DNA of 64,000 nt, from the NCBI GenBank assembly GCA_001296005.1, contig LJHR01000003.1, positions 124,001-188,000 of the forward strand, in the 5' to 3' direction. Made by a program: the position numbers and the translations under genes. The stretch comes from an alpha proteobacterium AAP38 (lineage in GTDB: Bacteria; Pseudomonadota; Alphaproteobacteria; Azospirillales; Azospirillaceae). Position 1 is the stretch's first letter; every line of letters starts with the position of its first letter. Positions 45,168 to 55,209 of this stretch are shown here, one piece after another. The notes below the pieces were generated by a model. That model saw nothing but the letters and a program-made list of their open reading frames with translations, had not been told where the DNA came from and ran no database searches.

Positions 45168-46496
45168 ATGCTTGATCACGATCAGTTGGTGCAAGAGATC
45201 AACGCCTTGCCGACCTATGCCGTGTTTGGCCGCGTCACCTCGGTGCTTGGCATGATGGTCGAAGTCGGGGGCGTGGAACGGCGCCTGTCCATCGGCGGCC
45301 GCTGCCGCGTCATCACGCGCGGGGGTAAACCTGTCCCGTGCGAGGTGGTGGGCTTTCGCGGGGGACGCGCATTGCTGATGCCGTTCGGCACGCTGGACGA
45401 TATTGGCCTGGGCTGCCGGGCGGAGGTGGCGGAGGGGCAGGCTTCCATCTATCCGACGCAGGCCTGGCTGGGCCGGGTCATCAACGCCCTGGGACAGCCC
45501 ATCGACGGCAAGGGCCCCCTGCCCACCGGTGACGTCCCCTATTTGATCAAGGCTGGCCCGCCGCCCGCTCATGCCCGCAAACGGGTAGGGGGCAAGATGG
45601 ATCTGGGCGTCAAGTCCATCAACACCTTCCTGTCCTGCTGCCGGGGGCAGCGCATGGGCATCTTCGCCGGGTCGGGCGTGGGCAAGTCGGTGCTGATGTC
45701 CATGCTGGCCAAATATACAGAGGCCAATGTCAGCGTCATCGGCCTGATCGGCGAACGTGGGCGCGAGGTGCAGGAATTCCTGGAACATGATCTGGGACCC
45801 GAAGGTATCGCGCGGTCCGTCGTTGTCGTGGCGACGTCGGACGAGCCGCCCTTGATGCGCCGTCAGGCCGCCTATCTCACCTTCGCCGTGTCGGAGTTTT
45901 TCCGCGATCAGGAACAGGATGTGCTGTGCCTGATGGACAGCGTGACCCGATTCGCCATGGCCCAGCGTGAGATCGGCCTGTCCGCCGGCGAACCGCCGAC
46001 CACCAAGGGCTATCCCCCCACCGTGTTCGCCGAACTGCCGCGCCTGCTGGAACGCGCCGGGCCGGGCACAGGCGTGGGCACGATCAGCGGCCTGTTCACG
46101 GTGCTGGTCGAAGGCGGCGACATGGAAGAACCGATCGCCGACGCGGTGCGCGGTATCCTGGACGGCCATATCGTGATGGAACGCAAGATCGGCGAGCGCG
46201 GGCGCTATCCTGCCATCAATATCCTGCGCTCGGTCAGCCGTACCATGCCGGGCTGCAACACGCCCGAACAGAACGCCCTGGTCGGCAAGGCGCGGCGCCT
46301 GATGTCGGCCTATTCCGACATGGAGGAGATGATCCGCCTGGGCGCCTATCGCAAGGGCAGCGACGCGCAGGTGGATGAGGCCATCCATTACAACCCGGCC
46401 ATCGAGGCCTTTCTGCGCCAGAACAAGGGGGAACGCAGCACCCTTGACCAGGGCTATGCCGAACTGGCGGCCATCCTGGGCGGGGCCAGCGGATGA
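45168..46496 (+). CDS. fliI: Flagellar export ATPase FliI
   Basis: 442-residue ATPase of the flagellar type III export apparatus. Walker [16 protein letters not shown], Walker B-type [26 protein letters not shown], and [16 protein letters not shown] are standard. The ATG of MLDHDQLVQ has AGGGGCG upstream; the frame is open 28 codons further but without similarity. It is divergent from ctrA and overlaps fliJ by four bases (ATGA). Other flagellar genes are absent, so this is a detached pair, as in other Rhodospirillales. Confidence 0.97.
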   Translation: MLDHDQLVQEINALPTYAVFGRVTSVLGMMVEVGGVERRLSIGGRCRVITRGGKPVPCEVVGFRGGRALLMPFGTLDDIGLGCRAEVAEGQASIYPTQAWLGRVINALGQPIDGKGPLPTGDVPYLIKAGPPPAHARKRVGGKMDLGVKSINTFLSCCRGQRMGIFAGSGVGKSVLMSMLAKYTEANVSVIGLIGERGREVQEFLEHDLGPEGIARSVVVVATSDEPPLMRRQAAYLTFAVSEFFRDQEQDVLCLMDSVTRFAMAQREIGLSAGEPPTTKGYPPTVFAELPRLLERAGPGTGVGTISGLFTVLVEGGDMEEPIADAVRGILDGHIVMERKIGERGRYPAINILRSVSRTMPGCNTPEQNALVGKARRLMSAYSDMEEMIRLGAYRKGSDAQVDEAIHYNPAIEAFLRQNKGERSTLDQGYAELAAILGGASG

Positions 46497-46930
46497 AGGA
46501 CCTCAAACCCCTGATCCGCCTTAACCAGCGCGAGGTTGACCAGCGCCGCCGCGTCGTCGTGCAGCTTCAGGAAAGCCAGGACCGTCTGGTAGCGGAGCGG
46601 GAGCAGTTTGAACAACAGGTGATCGTGGAGCGCGATCTGGCCGCCACCGACCTGATGCTGGCCAAATCCTACCCGGCCTTTGCCCGGCGGGTGGAAATGC
46701 TGCGCGATGAGTATGAACGCCGGGCCGCCACCCTGCGCCTGGAACTTGAGCGGGCGGAGGAAGCCCTGGCCGAGGCGTTCCGCGAACAGAAGAAGTTCGA
46801 GCAGGTGCAAGAACAGCGCGACCTTGCCGCCAAGGAAGCCCGCCGCTACCGGGAAACCCAGATGTTCGACGAGGTCGCCTCCATCCGCTTTTCCCGGCAG
46901 CAGGGGGCGGAAGGCGAGGGAGAGGGGTGA
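46493..46930 (+). CDS. fliJ: Flagellar export chaperone FliJ
   Basis: 145-residue, almost entirely helical coiled-coil protein ([47 protein letters not shown]) as expected for the FliJ stalk that interacts with FliI and FlhA. The chain ends with an acidic GEGEG tail. Overlap with fliI (ATGA) supports the call, which sequence alone would leave weak. Its TGA is immediately followed on the other strand by the brnA stop, with no spacer. Confidence 0.9.
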   Translation: MKDLKPLIRLNQREVDQRRRVVVQLQESQDRLVAEREQFEQQVIVERDLAATDLMLAKSYPAFARRVEMLRDEYERRAATLRLELERAEEALAEAFREQKKFEQVQEQRDLAAKEARRYRETQMFDEVASIRFSRQQGAEGEGEG

Positions 46931-47230
46931 TCAGCGAGGGGGTGTTTTGACAGGTGCCAGCCTTGCGGCCTCACGCAAGGCTGCATTCATCCGGGACTGC
47001 CACCCATAGCCACCCGACCGGAAATGGTCGATCACATCCTGGTCAAGGCGGAGTGATACCAGCGCCTTGGTCGGCGCCTTCTGCGGCCCCCGCCGCCGCA
47101 ATAGCTGCCCTGCCGCCTCTTCCCCCAGCAGACGGGGAAGCATCTCGGCCCCCGGTCTGGCGCGGGCAAAGAAATCCGCATCCAATTCAGGCGATACCTC
47201 GTCGGTCAGCTCAGGGTTGGGTTTCGGCAT
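46931..47230 (-). CDS. brnA: BrnA-family antitoxin
   Basis: 99-residue antitoxin. The C-terminal ribbon-helix-helix-like block KALVSLRLDQDVIDHFRSGGYGWQSRMNAALREAARL is the BrnA signature (VSLRLDxDV, G-x-G-x-Q-x-R-N). The N-terminal part, which would neutralise BrnT, is acidic (DEVSPELDADFFARARPG). ATG at MPKPNPE overlaps brnT by 20 bases. BrnA represses the pair's promoter with BrnT as co-repressor. The gene runs up to the fliJ stop with no gap. Confidence 0.88.
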   Translation of the reverse strand: MPKPNPELTDEVSPELDADFFARARPGAEMLPRLLGEEAAGQLLRRRGPQKAPTKALVSLRLDQDVIDHFRSGGYGWQSRMNAALREAARLAPVKTPPR

Positions 47231-47483
47231 AGCGAGCACACTCCCGCTCATTGGCGCGGCGAAGGCTGATGACGCGCAGCACCTGCCCCCGCATAGTGAA
47301 AACAAGCACATGCAGCCGGTCACCGATAAATCCCAGGGCCTGGAAACGCGGTTCCCCATATTCCCGTCGGTCATCGGCGGCGATCAGTGCCGTGGCGAAG
47401 TCGAAGTCTGCGGCCAAGGCAAAGGAAATGCCGCGTTCGGCAATGTTCCTTTGATCCTTGGCCGGGTCAAATTCGATCTCCAT
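47211..47483 (-). CDS. brnT: BrnT-family ribonuclease toxin
   Basis: 90-residue toxin: IEFDPAKDQRNIAERGISFALAADFDF start, DDRREYGEPRFQALGFIGDRLHVLVFT middle and VLRVISLRRANERECARY end, the standard BrnT (RelE-fold RNase) pattern with conserved Arg in ISLRRAN. The order toxin-then-antitoxin is that of known brnTA loci. Two GTATCTACAAA direct repeats lie in the promoter. No ribosome-binding site is evident before the ATG, which may keep toxin expression low. Confidence 0.92.
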   Translation of the reverse strand: MEIEFDPAKDQRNIAERGISFALAADFDFATALIAADDRREYGEPRFQALGFIGDRLHVLVFTMRGQVLRVISLRRANERECARYAETQP

Positions 47484-47491
47484 AGCAGATC

Positions 47492-47536
47492 GTATCTACA
47501 AAAAGATGATGAGGCAAGGCGGATTGTATCTACAAA
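47492..47536 (-). promoter_or_regulatory. Direct-repeat operator of brnTA
   Basis: GTATCTACAAA occurs at 47492-47502 and again at 47526-47536, 34 bp apart, immediately upstream of brnT. The spacing of about three helix turns suits cooperative binding by the BrnA/BrnT complex. Confidence 0.6.
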
Positions 47537-47551
47537 TTAAGGTGCGGTTGC

Positions 47552-47986
47552 TCACCGCATCTTCGCCAGACACTCCACCTCCAGCAGCGCACCCAGGGCC
47601 AGGCCGTTGGTGCCGAAGGCAGAGCGGGCGGGAAGGCGGTCGGGCTTGAAATAGGTGACGTAGATCTTGTTGAAGTCGCCCCACTGCTTCATGTCCGCCA
47701 TCATGACGGTGCATTTGAAGACATGGTCCATGGTCAGTCCGCGTTTTTCCACGGCGGCCTTGATATTCTCCATCACCTGCCGGCCCTGCGCCACCATGCC
47801 ATCGGGCAGTTTCAGGTTGGCATCGGTGCCCAGCTGTCCCGACAGGTAAAGCACCCCATCCACTTCCACCGATTCGGAGAAGGGGGCACCGGGGAAGGAT
47901 TTGTGGAAGACCATGTCATCGGCCAGGGCCGGGCCTGTGGAAATCCCGGCCAGCAGCAGGCCGGCGGCAAGTGCATGCTTCATCAT
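47552..47986 (-). CDS. Exported RidA/YjgF-family protein
   Basis: 144-residue RidA-fold protein with an N-terminal signal peptide (AAGLLLAGISTGPALA, cleaved near residue 22), so probably periplasmic, unlike cytosolic RidA. VLYLSGQLGTD, the MENIKAAVEKRGLTMDHV block, and RSAFGTNGLALGALLEVECLA carry the family fold; the active-site Arg of PARSA is kept. AAGGAG lies well placed before the paired ATGs. It probably forms a unit with the two hydrolases upstream. Possible role: deaminating or detoxifying reactive imines made by exported enzymes (inference). Confidence 0.87.
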   Translation of the reverse strand: MMKHALAAGLLLAGISTGPALADDMVFHKSFPGAPFSESVEVDGVLYLSGQLGTDANLKLPDGMVAQGRQVMENIKAAVEKRGLTMDHVFKCTVMMADMKQWGDFNKIYVTYFKPDRLPARSAFGTNGLALGALLEVECLAKMR

Positions 47987-47998
47987 CTCGGTTCTCCT

Positions 47999-49156
47999 TC
48001 AACCCCAGACATCGCGCGCAAAGCGCAGGAAATTGCGGCCCAGGATCTTTTCCACCTGTCCGGTTTTCAGACCCTTGGCCAGCAGCAGGTCGGCCAGTTT
48101 CTGGAACTGTCCCGGCCCGCGCAGATCCATGATGAAGGGGGTGGTGGTGGCGCTTTCGCCTGCCGCCGCGATGCCCAGCTTCACCCGCTGCGCATTCTCC
48201 TTCCGCAGCTCCTCCATATAGGCGTCCATATCGTCATAGGAGGTGACATAGCCATCCGTGCCGATGCCGACATGATCCTCCCCCGCCACCTTCACGGCGT
48301 GCATTATATGGGCGGCGACATCATCGGCGGTGGCGATGCGGCCCTTGGCCAGGAAGGGCATGAAATAGATGCCGACAAAGCCGCCCTTGTCGGCGATGCC
48401 GCGCATTTCCGCATCCGTCTTGTTGCGCCCCAGATCGGTGATGGCACGACAGCCGGTATGGTTGACCGACAGGGGCCGTGTCGCCGCCTTGATCGCGTCC
48501 AGGCAGGTCTGGCGGTTGGAATGGGACAGGTCGACCATGACCCTGTTCGCCTCGATCCGGGCCATGACCTCCCGCCCGAAATCGGTCAGGCCTTGGTCTT
48601 CGGGCATCAGGCTGCCCGAACCCAGGTCGTTCTGGACATTGTAGGTCAGCTGCATGACCCGCACGCCCATATCGGCGAAGAGATCGACGCGGCTTGCGTC
48701 CTTGCCGAACATGGTGGCGTTCTGGAACCCCATGATGATGCCGATCTTGCCCTCGGCCCGCACGCGCTCAATATCGCCCGCCGTCAGGATCAAGGACAGA
48801 TCACGCGGCTGGTTGCGGATTTGCAGCAGGGTGGAGGCCGTCTCCCGCACGCTGAATTCAAACGGCTCCCCCGGACCCGCGACCCAGCCGATGGTGCTGT
48901 TGACCACATGCAGGCCCGACCGGCGGGCATCATCCAGCGCGCGCTGATCGATGCGCAGCTTTTCCGCCCGTGAGGCGCCGTCCGCCGGCTTCACATTGGG
49001 ATTGCCCAGCCCGCCCAGGGCATTGATGACCAGCATGTTGCGGATGCTGCTGGCACCCGTAGGACCGGCGATGGCAGTAGCGGCCTGTGCCGCTGCGGGC
49101 AGCAGGGCCGCCGCAGCCCCGGCCAGCAGCAGATGGCGTCGGGCAATTTCAGTCAT
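47999..49156 (-). CDS. Exported membrane dipeptidase-like peptidase (M19)
   Basis: 385-residue protein of the M19 renal-dipeptidase family. The ARRHLLLAGAAAALL start looks like a Tat or Sec signal. The catalytic domain shows VMVDLSHSNRQT and PLSVNHTGCRA (zinc-ligand His), and DHVGIGTDGYV. The usual DGHNDL start motif is replaced by VINALGGLGN, so the first metal-binding pair appears lost or altered. ATG overlaps the preceding stop by eight bases. Substrate not predictable; dipeptide or lactone hydrolysis are options. Confidence 0.87.
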   Translation of the reverse strand: MTEIARRHLLLAGAAAALLPAAAQAATAIAGPTGASSIRNMLVINALGGLGNPNVKPADGASRAEKLRIDQRALDDARRSGLHVVNSTIGWVAGPGEPFEFSVRETASTLLQIRNQPRDLSLILTAGDIERVRAEGKIGIIMGFQNATMFGKDASRVDLFADMGVRVMQLTYNVQNDLGSGSLMPEDQGLTDFGREVMARIEANRVMVDLSHSNRQTCLDAIKAATRPLSVNHTGCRAITDLGRNKTDAEMRGIADKGGFVGIYFMPFLAKGRIATADDVAAHIMHAVKVAGEDHVGIGTDGYVTSYDDMDAYMEELRKENAQRVKLGIAAAGESATTTPFIMDLRGPGQFQKLADLLLAKGLKTGQVEKILGRNFLRFARDVWG

Positions 49157-50579
49157 CCTGGGGCATCTCCTGTGCGGTGATGGGGCGATAGGCGGTGCGG
49201 TCAAGGCGCGTGCCGCGCTTCACCGTGAAACGGATGGAGGTCAGGTTGCCCAGATCGGCCAGCGGGTCCTTCGCCAGCACCACGAAATTGGCAAGCTTGC
49301 CGGCCTCCACGCTGCCCATCTCCGCCTCCTGGCCCAGGACGCGGGCGCCGTCCAGCGTCGCGGCGCGGATCACCTCCGCCGTACCCATGCCAGCCTTTGC
49401 GTGCAGCAGGTTAAGCTCATCATAAAGGGCGGGCCAGGGATGGGCGGCGGGGGGAACGCCGTCGGTGCCGGTGACGATGGTGACGCCTTCACGCCGCGCC
49501 TGCGCCGTCAGGGCCGCCGCCACCTCCAGGGTGCAATGGGGCCGTGGCTTCATGTCGGGTTTGGCGGCCAGACGCCTGTCATATTCCTGATAGACGCGCA
49601 GGGTGGCGTCCAGAATGATGCCGCGCTTTGCCATGTCCCGGAACAGGGCCGCCATCTCCGGGTTATCCCCGCCCTTCAGCCGGTCGATCTCCACCAGACG
49701 CCGATCCTTGTAGGTCAGGGGGCGGGGGTTGGAGATGTGGTAGGCGAGGTAGCAGGTGTGGGAAATGCTGTCGACGCCGGCGGCCACCACATCGGCGGGC
49801 GGGGTGGGGAACACCATGCCATGGGCCCAGACACGCAGGCCTTGGCGGTGCGCCTCCGCCGTGATGGCGCGGACATCCTGGGGCCGCAGATTGTCATACA
49901 GCTTGACGGCGACGGCCGAGGTGCCGCGCGCCAGGGTCACGGCTTCCGCCAGGTTGGTGGCGTCATCGACGGCGCGCATCCAGGGCACGGTGCCGGGCTT
50001 CACCCCCTCTGCCGCTGCCGCCGTGCGCGGATCATCGAAGAAGTCGGGACCCGCAAACAGGGCGGCGGCCCAGATGTCCGGCCCCGGCACCTCGCCCACG
50101 CGGGCGGCGCGGGCATATTCATTGATGGCGCGCAAATCGTCGGCCATGTCGCGCACCGCCGTGACGCCGCCAAAGACATCGCGGCGCATCTGGGCTTCCG
50201 CCTGCACCCGGTTGGGCGGTGTCGCCATATGCTGATGGCTGTCGATCAGGCCGGGGATCAGATATTGGCCGGTCAGGTCGATCAGGGTGGCGCCCGTGCG
50301 GCTGGCCTCATCCAGTTGCGCCAGGGGCAGCACCTTTGCGATCCGCTCCCCTTCCGTGATCACCGCCATGCCGGGCTGTGCCGGTCCGCCGCGCCCGTCG
50401 ATCAGGGTAACGCCGGCATAGATCACGCGGGCGCCCTTTTCCGCCGGGGCAAAGGGCCGTTCCATGGCGCCCGGCGGGGCATGGGCCAGAGCGGGGGATA
50501 GAAGTGACGCCGCCAGCAACAGGAGGCCGAGGGCCGTGCGGGTCATTCCTGGCCGCACGGTTCCGTGAAATCCCATCAT
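49149..50579 (-). CDS. Exported amidohydrolase, imidazolonepropionase-like
   Basis: 476-residue secreted amidohydrolase: signal peptide (ALGLLLLAASLLSPALA). A composite beta domain (ATLIDLTGQYLIPGLIDSHQHM) supplies the HxH metal motif, with later histidines in LRVWAHGMV and DSISHTCYL, and Asp in VTGTDGVPPA. The end is RAATLDGARVLGQEAEMGSVEAGKLANFVVL. It belongs to the exported prolidase/Xaa-Pro-like amidohydrolase group. An ATG at MTRTALG is an alternative start. Upstream is a LytTR regulator; downstream it overlaps the dipeptidase. Confidence 0.9.
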   Translation of the reverse strand: MMGFHGTVRPGMTRTALGLLLLAASLLSPALAHAPPGAMERPFAPAEKGARVIYAGVTLIDGRGGPAQPGMAVITEGERIAKVLPLAQLDEASRTGATLIDLTGQYLIPGLIDSHQHMATPPNRVQAEAQMRRDVFGGVTAVRDMADDLRAINEYARAARVGEVPGPDIWAAALFAGPDFFDDPRTAAAAEGVKPGTVPWMRAVDDATNLAEAVTLARGTSAVAVKLYDNLRPQDVRAITAEAHRQGLRVWAHGMVFPTPPADVVAAGVDSISHTCYLAYHISNPRPLTYKDRRLVEIDRLKGGDNPEMAALFRDMAKRGIILDATLRVYQEYDRRLAAKPDMKPRPHCTLEVAAALTAQARREGVTIVTGTDGVPPAAHPWPALYDELNLLHAKAGMGTAEVIRAATLDGARVLGQEAEMGSVEAGKLANFVVLAKDPLADLGNLTSIRFTVKRGTRLDRTAYRPITAQEMPQDD

Positions 50580-50600
50580 CCCCCTGTTTCCCCTCTCTGT

Positions 50601-51428
50601 TCAGCGTTCCAGGGCCGGGCTCAATTCCGGCCAGCCCCGTTTGCGTACCATCGGCATGAAGGTGGCGCTGACGGGAACCAGCAGGCCGCCCTCCAGACGC
50701 AGCGCCCATTTGCGCCCGTCGCGCCGTTCCAGGCCGCGCACGGCCTGACCCGCCACCCAATAGCCGCGATGCACCTGTTCGCCATCCAGCGGCGAGAGTT
50801 CGGCCAGCGCGTCGCGCAGCCGGTACAGCACCAGCGGTTTTCGCCCATCGCTCAGATGCAGGCGCAGATAATGATCCTCTGCCTCCACCGCCATCACCTG
50901 TGCGGGGTCTGTCACCCCGGCCCGCAGCAGCAGACCGCCGCTGGGTGGATCGATGGGCAGGGCTGGTGCTGTCACTGCCATGTCTGCTGCTGCGGCGGTT
51001 GCAACCGCCGCCATCTCCGGCGTGCCGGTCATCTGATGCCGGCGCATGCCCCAGCGTGCAGCCTCGATCCCGGCGCAGATGATCAGGCCCAGGGCCACCG
51101 CCGTGCCGTAAAGCGGCAGATAGGCGGGCGCCGGGCCACCGACAAAGGCGTTGGCCACCTGCACCTCAAACGGCAGGGTCAGGTGCAGAATGAACACCGA
51201 CAGAACGCCCATCAGCGCCATGTCGCGTTCCCGCCAGCCAACCAGCGGGCCGGTAAGCCGGAACCAGACCCACCATTTCAGGCAGCTGACCGCCATCAGC
51301 CCCAGCCAATAGGGCAGGCGTTCCTGGAACGGAATGCGGATCGTTCCAAACGGCCCCATGATGGTGAGGGCGACCGATACGATCAACCACATCAACAACA
51401 TGCCGAGGAGACTGGGCGGGCTTTTCAT
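50601..51428 (-). CDS. Membrane-anchored LytTR transcriptional regulator
   Basis: 275-residue protein: four hydrophobic segments in residues ~8-120 (LLGMLLMWLIVSVALTIMG; YWLGLMAVSCLKWWVWF; LMGVLSVFILHLTLPF; LYGTAVALGLIICAG) precede a linker and a C-terminal LytTR DNA-binding domain (VMAVEAEDHYLRLHLSDGRKPLVLYRLRDALAEL, then VHRGYWVAG). Membrane LytTR regulators sense envelope signals. It reads in the same direction as, and 21 bases ahead of, the amidohydrolase, so it may control that operon. ATG at MKSPPSLLG is chosen. Confidence 0.86.
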   Translation of the reverse strand: MKSPPSLLGMLLMWLIVSVALTIMGPFGTIRIPFQERLPYWLGLMAVSCLKWWVWFRLTGPLVGWRERDMALMGVLSVFILHLTLPFEVQVANAFVGGPAPAYLPLYGTAVALGLIICAGIEAARWGMRRHQMTGTPEMAAVATAAAADMAVTAPALPIDPPSGGLLLRAGVTDPAQVMAVEAEDHYLRLHLSDGRKPLVLYRLRDALAELSPLDGEQVHRGYWVAGQAVRGLERRDGRKWALRLEGGLLVPVSATFMPMVRKRGWPELSPALER

Positions 51429-51596
51429 GGGGCGGCTTGGAACAGTGATGGTGAGGGGCAGGATAGTGGAAGGGCGGCAGGGGTGCCACCCTGAAGGGTG
51501 CCTTCGCGGTGCCAATCCGTTACGGGGGTTTACGCCCACCCCCGGTTCCCGGCACACTCCGCGCCGTTTGGGTTCTGACGGTGCGGAAGGTGCGGT

Positions 51597-54500
51597 ATGA
51601 CGGCTGGGCGTTGGCAATTCTGGATCGACCGGGGCGGCACCTTCACCGACATCGTGGCTCGCCGCCCGGATGGCCGCCTGCTGACCCACAAGCTTCTGTC
51701 GGAAAACCCCGAACGCTACCGCGACGCGGCGGTGCAGGGCATCCGCGACCTGCTGGGCGTGGCGCCGGGGGAACCCGTGCCGGCGGACGCGGTGGAGGCT
51801 GTGCGCATGGGCACGACGGTCGCCACCAACGCCCTGCTGGAACGCAAGGGGGAGAAGACCTTGCTGGTCATCACCGCCGGCCTGGGCGATCAGCTGCGCA
51901 TCGGCTATCAGGCGCGGCCCAAGATATTCGCGCGCAGGATCGAACTGCCCGAACAGCTTTACACCCGCGTGGTGGAGGTGCCGGAACGGGTGATGGCCGA
52001 TGGCACCGTGCGCCGTCCCCTGGACCTGGATGCCGCACGGGCAGGGTTACAGGCGGCGTTCGAGGCGGGTTATCGCGCTTGCGCCATCATCTTCATGCAC
52101 GGCTATCGCTATCCCGCACACGAGGCCGCCGTGGCCGATCTGGCGCGGGAGATCGGGTTCACGCAAGTGTCGGCCAGCCATCAGGTCAGCCCCCTGATGA
52201 AGATGGTGGGGCGCGGCGACACGACCGTGGCCGATGCCTATCTGTCGCCCATCCTGCGCCGCTATGTGGCGCAGGTGGCCGACGCGCTGCCCGGCATTCC
52301 GCTCTATTTCATGCAGTCCAATGGCGGCCTGACGGAGGCTGCCCGTTTCCAGGGCCGCGACGCGATCCTGTCGGGTCCCGCCGGCGGGATCGTCGGCGCG
52401 GTTCGGACGGCGGCGGCGGAAGGTTTGGACCGTATCATCGGCTTCGACATGGGCGGGACAAGCACCGATGTCTCCCACTATGCCGGCACCTATGAACGCA
52501 GCCTGGAAACGGTGGTGGCGGGGGTGCGCCTGCGCGTGCCCATGCTGCGCATCCATACGGTGGCGGCGGGTGGCGGGTCCATCTGCCGGTTTGATGGCGC
52601 GCGGCTGCGCGTGGGGCCGCAGTCGGCGGGGTCCAATCCCGGTCCCGCCGCCTATCGCCGGGGCGGGCCGCTGACGGTCACCGACTGCAATGTCATGGTC
52701 GGCAAGCTGCATCCCGATTTCTTCCCCGCGGTGTTTGGCCCCAACGGCGATCAGAAGCTGGACGCCGAAATGGTGCGGGCGAAGTTCGCGACCATGGCGG
52801 CGGAGGTGGCGGCGGCCACGGGCCGGCCCATGGGGGCAGAGGCGCTGGCCGAGGGCTTCCTGAAAATTGCCGTGGAGAATATGGCGAATGCCATCAAGCA
52901 TATCTCCGTTCAGCGGGGATATGATGTCACCCGCTATGCCCTGAACTGCTTCGGCGGGGCAGGGGGGCAGCATGCCTGTCTGGTGGCCGACGCGCTGGGC
53001 ATGACCAGCGTCTATCTGCACCCGTTCGCGGGCGTGCTGTCGGCCTATGGCATGGGCCTGGCCGATCTGGGTGCCTTGCGCGACCGGTCGGTGGAATTGG
53101 TCCTGGGGCCGGACGCGATGGCGGAACTGTCATCGGTGCTGGAGGCGCTGGGCACCGATGCAGCGGCGGAACTGCGCGAACAGGGGGTCACCGATGCCGG
53201 TATCCGCCTGATCCACACGGCCCGCATCAAGGTGGCGGGCACCGATGCGACGCTGGAGGTGCCATTCGGATCGGAGTCCGACATGCGTGCCGCCTTTGCG
53301 GCCGAACATCGCCAGCGCTTCGGCTTTGATGTTCCCCACCGCCCGCTGGTGGTGGAAAGCCTGTCGGCGGAGGCGGTGGCGGCCAGTGGGGAACAATTGT
53401 CTGACACCCTGATGGCCGAACCCGACACTGTGGCCGCCCCGTCGCCGCGTGCCACCGTGCCCGTCTGGATGGAGGGTGTGGAGCGGATGGTGGCCGTCCA
53501 TGACCGCGACGCCCTGGTCCCCGGTGTCGCCATCGACGGTCCCGCCATCCTGACGGAGGCGACGGGGACGACGCTGGTTGAACCCGGCTGGCAGGCGCGG
53601 GTGACGGTGCGGGGCGGCCTGATCTTGCGCCGCGTGGTGCCGCTGCCGGCCCGTGTGGCCGTGGGCACCGATGCCGATCCCGTGATGCTGGAGGTGTTCA
53701 ACAACCTGTTCATGTCCATCGCCGAACAGATGGGGCTGGCGCTGGAGAACACGGCGCATTCCGTGAATATCAAGGAACGGCTGGATTTCTCCTGTGCCCT
53801 GTTCGATGCGGGCGGCAATCTGATCGCCAATGCCCCGCATATCCCGGTCCATCTGGGGTCGATGGGGGACAGCGTGCGCACCGTGATCACTGCGCGGCGC
53901 GACAGTTTGCGTCCTGGCGATGCGGTGATGCTGAACAACCCCTATCGCGGCGGCACGCATCTGCCCGATGTGACCGTGGTGACGCCGGTCTTTGATCAGG
54001 CCGGAAGGGACATCCTGTTCTGGGTGGCCAGCCGGGGGCATCAGGCCGATATCGGTGGCATCACGCCCGGTTCCATGCCGCCCGACAGCACCCATATCGA
54101 TCAGGAAGGCATCCTGATCGACAATTTCCTGCTGGTCCGCGATGGCGTCCTGCTGGAACGCGAAGTCGTGGACCTGCTGACCAGCGGCCCCTGGCCCGCC
54201 CGCAATATCGAACAGAATCTGGGCGACCTGCGCGCCCAGATCGCCGCCAATGCACGCGGGCGGGATGAACTGTTGAAGATGGTCGATCTTTTCGGTATCG
54301 AAACGGTTATCTCCTACATGGGCCATGTCCAGCGCAATGCCGAGGAACAGGTGCGCCGGGTGATCGGCGTCCTGAAGGATGGTCATTTCGATCTCGAAAT
54401 GGATAGCGGAGCGCATGTGCGCGTCGCCGCCTCCATCGACCGCGCCGCCCGGTCGGCGCGGATCGACTTCACCGGCACGTCGGAACAGCAGTCGGGGAAC

Positions 54501-55202
54501 TTCAACGCGCCGTCGGCCATTGTTCGCGCTGCCGTGCTGTATGTCTTCCGAACCCTGGTGGATGATGACATCCCGCTGAATGATGGCTGCTTGCAGCCGC
54601 TGGAGATCATCATTCCAGAGGGCAGCATGCTGAACCCACGCTACCCCGCCGCCGTGGTGGCCGGAAATGTGGAGGTCAGTCAGGCCGTAACCAATGCGCT
54701 CTATGGCGCGCTGGGCGTTCTGGCCGCCGCGCAGGGGACGATGAACAATTTCACCTTCGGCAACGAGAAGTACCAGTATTACGAGACGATCTGCGGCGGG
54801 TCGGGCGCTGGGCCCGGCTTTGACGGCACCGACGGCGTGCATACCCACATGACCAACAGCCGCCTGACCGATCCGGAGGTGCTGGAATGGCGCTTCCCTG
54901 TTCTGCTGGACAGTTTCCGCCTGCGCAGCGGTTCCGGCGGGGTGGGGCGCTGGACGGGCGGAGAGGGCGTGGAACGCCGCATCCGCTTCCTGGAGCCGAT
55001 GACCGCCGCCATCCTGTCCAACAACCGCCGCATCCGGCCCTATGGGCTGGCGGGTGGCGGCGATGCCCTGCCGGGCGGCGCACGGGTGGAACGGGCCGAT
55101 GGGCGCATTGAGGTGCTGTCAGCCACCGCCAAGGCCGAGATGGGAGCCGAAGACGTGTTCGTCATCGAGACGCCGGGTGGCGGGGGATATGGGGTGATTT
55201 AA
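51597..55202 (+). CDS. 5-oxoprolinase/hydantoinase, fused A and B subunits
   Basis: 1201-residue ATP-dependent amidase of the 5-oxoprolinase type. Residues 1-690 are the HyuA part ([45 protein letters not shown]), and 700-1200 the HyuB part ([74 protein letters not shown]). The single-chain form matches eukaryotic and many proteobacterial 5-oxoprolinases, which return pyroglutamate to glutamate with ATP. Next to exported peptidase-like genes it may complete peptide catabolism. The gene is complete and is divergent from the LytTR gene. Confidence 0.94.
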   Translation: MTAGRWQFWIDRGGTFTDIVARRPDGRLLTHKLLSENPERYRDAAVQGIRDLLGVAPGEPVPADAVEAVRMGTTVATNALLERKGEKTLLVITAGLGDQLRIGYQARPKIFARRIELPEQLYTRVVEVPERVMADGTVRRPLDLDAARAGLQAAFEAGYRACAIIFMHGYRYPAHEAAVADLAREIGFTQVSASHQVSPLMKMVGRGDTTVADAYLSPILRRYVAQVADALPGIPLYFMQSNGGLTEAARFQGRDAILSGPAGGIVGAVRTAAAEGLDRIIGFDMGGTSTDVSHYAGTYERSLETVVAGVRLRVPMLRIHTVAAGGGSICRFDGARLRVGPQSAGSNPGPAAYRRGGPLTVTDCNVMVGKLHPDFFPAVFGPNGDQKLDAEMVRAKFATMAAEVAAATGRPMGAEALAEGFLKIAVENMANAIKHISVQRGYDVTRYALNCFGGAGGQHACLVADALGMTSVYLHPFAGVLSAYGMGLADLGALRDRSVELVLGPDAMAELSSVLEALGTDAAAELREQGVTDAGIRLIHTARIKVAGTDATLEVPFGSESDMRAAFAAEHRQRFGFDVPHRPLVVESLSAEAVAASGEQLSDTLMAEPDTVAAPSPRATVPVWMEGVERMVAVHDRDALVPGVAIDGPAILTEATGTTLVEPGWQARVTVRGGLILRRVVPLPARVAVGTDADPVMLEVFNNLFMSIAEQMGLALENTAHSVNIKERLDFSCALFDAGGNLIANAPHIPVHLGSMGDSVRTVITARRDSLRPGDAVMLNNPYRGGTHLPDVTVVTPVFDQAGRDILFWVASRGHQADIGGITPGSMPPDSTHIDQEGILIDNFLLVRDGVLLEREVVDLLTSGPWPARNIEQNLGDLRAQIAANARGRDELLKMVDLFGIETVISYMGHVQRNAEEQVRRVIGVLKDGHFDLEMDSGAHVRVAASIDRAARSARIDFTGTSEQQSGNFNAPSAIVRAAVLYVFRTLVDDDIPLNDGCLQPLEIIIPEGSMLNPRYPAAVVAGNVEVSQAVTNALYGALGVLAAAQGTMNNFTFGNEKYQYYETICGGSGAGPGFDGTDGVHTHMTNSRLTDPEVLEWRFPVLLDSFRLRSGSGGVGRWTGGEGVERRIRFLEPMTAAILSNNRRIRPYGLAGGGDALPGGARVERADGRIEVLSATAKAEMGAEDVFVIETPGGGGYGVI

Positions 55203-55209
55203 GAGGCTG

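Noticed and set aside
51509-52495. 328-codon plus-strand open frame ahead of and within the oxoprolinase
   Set aside because: Out of frame with the clearly identified oxoprolinase and has Gly/Arg/Ala low-complexity composition.
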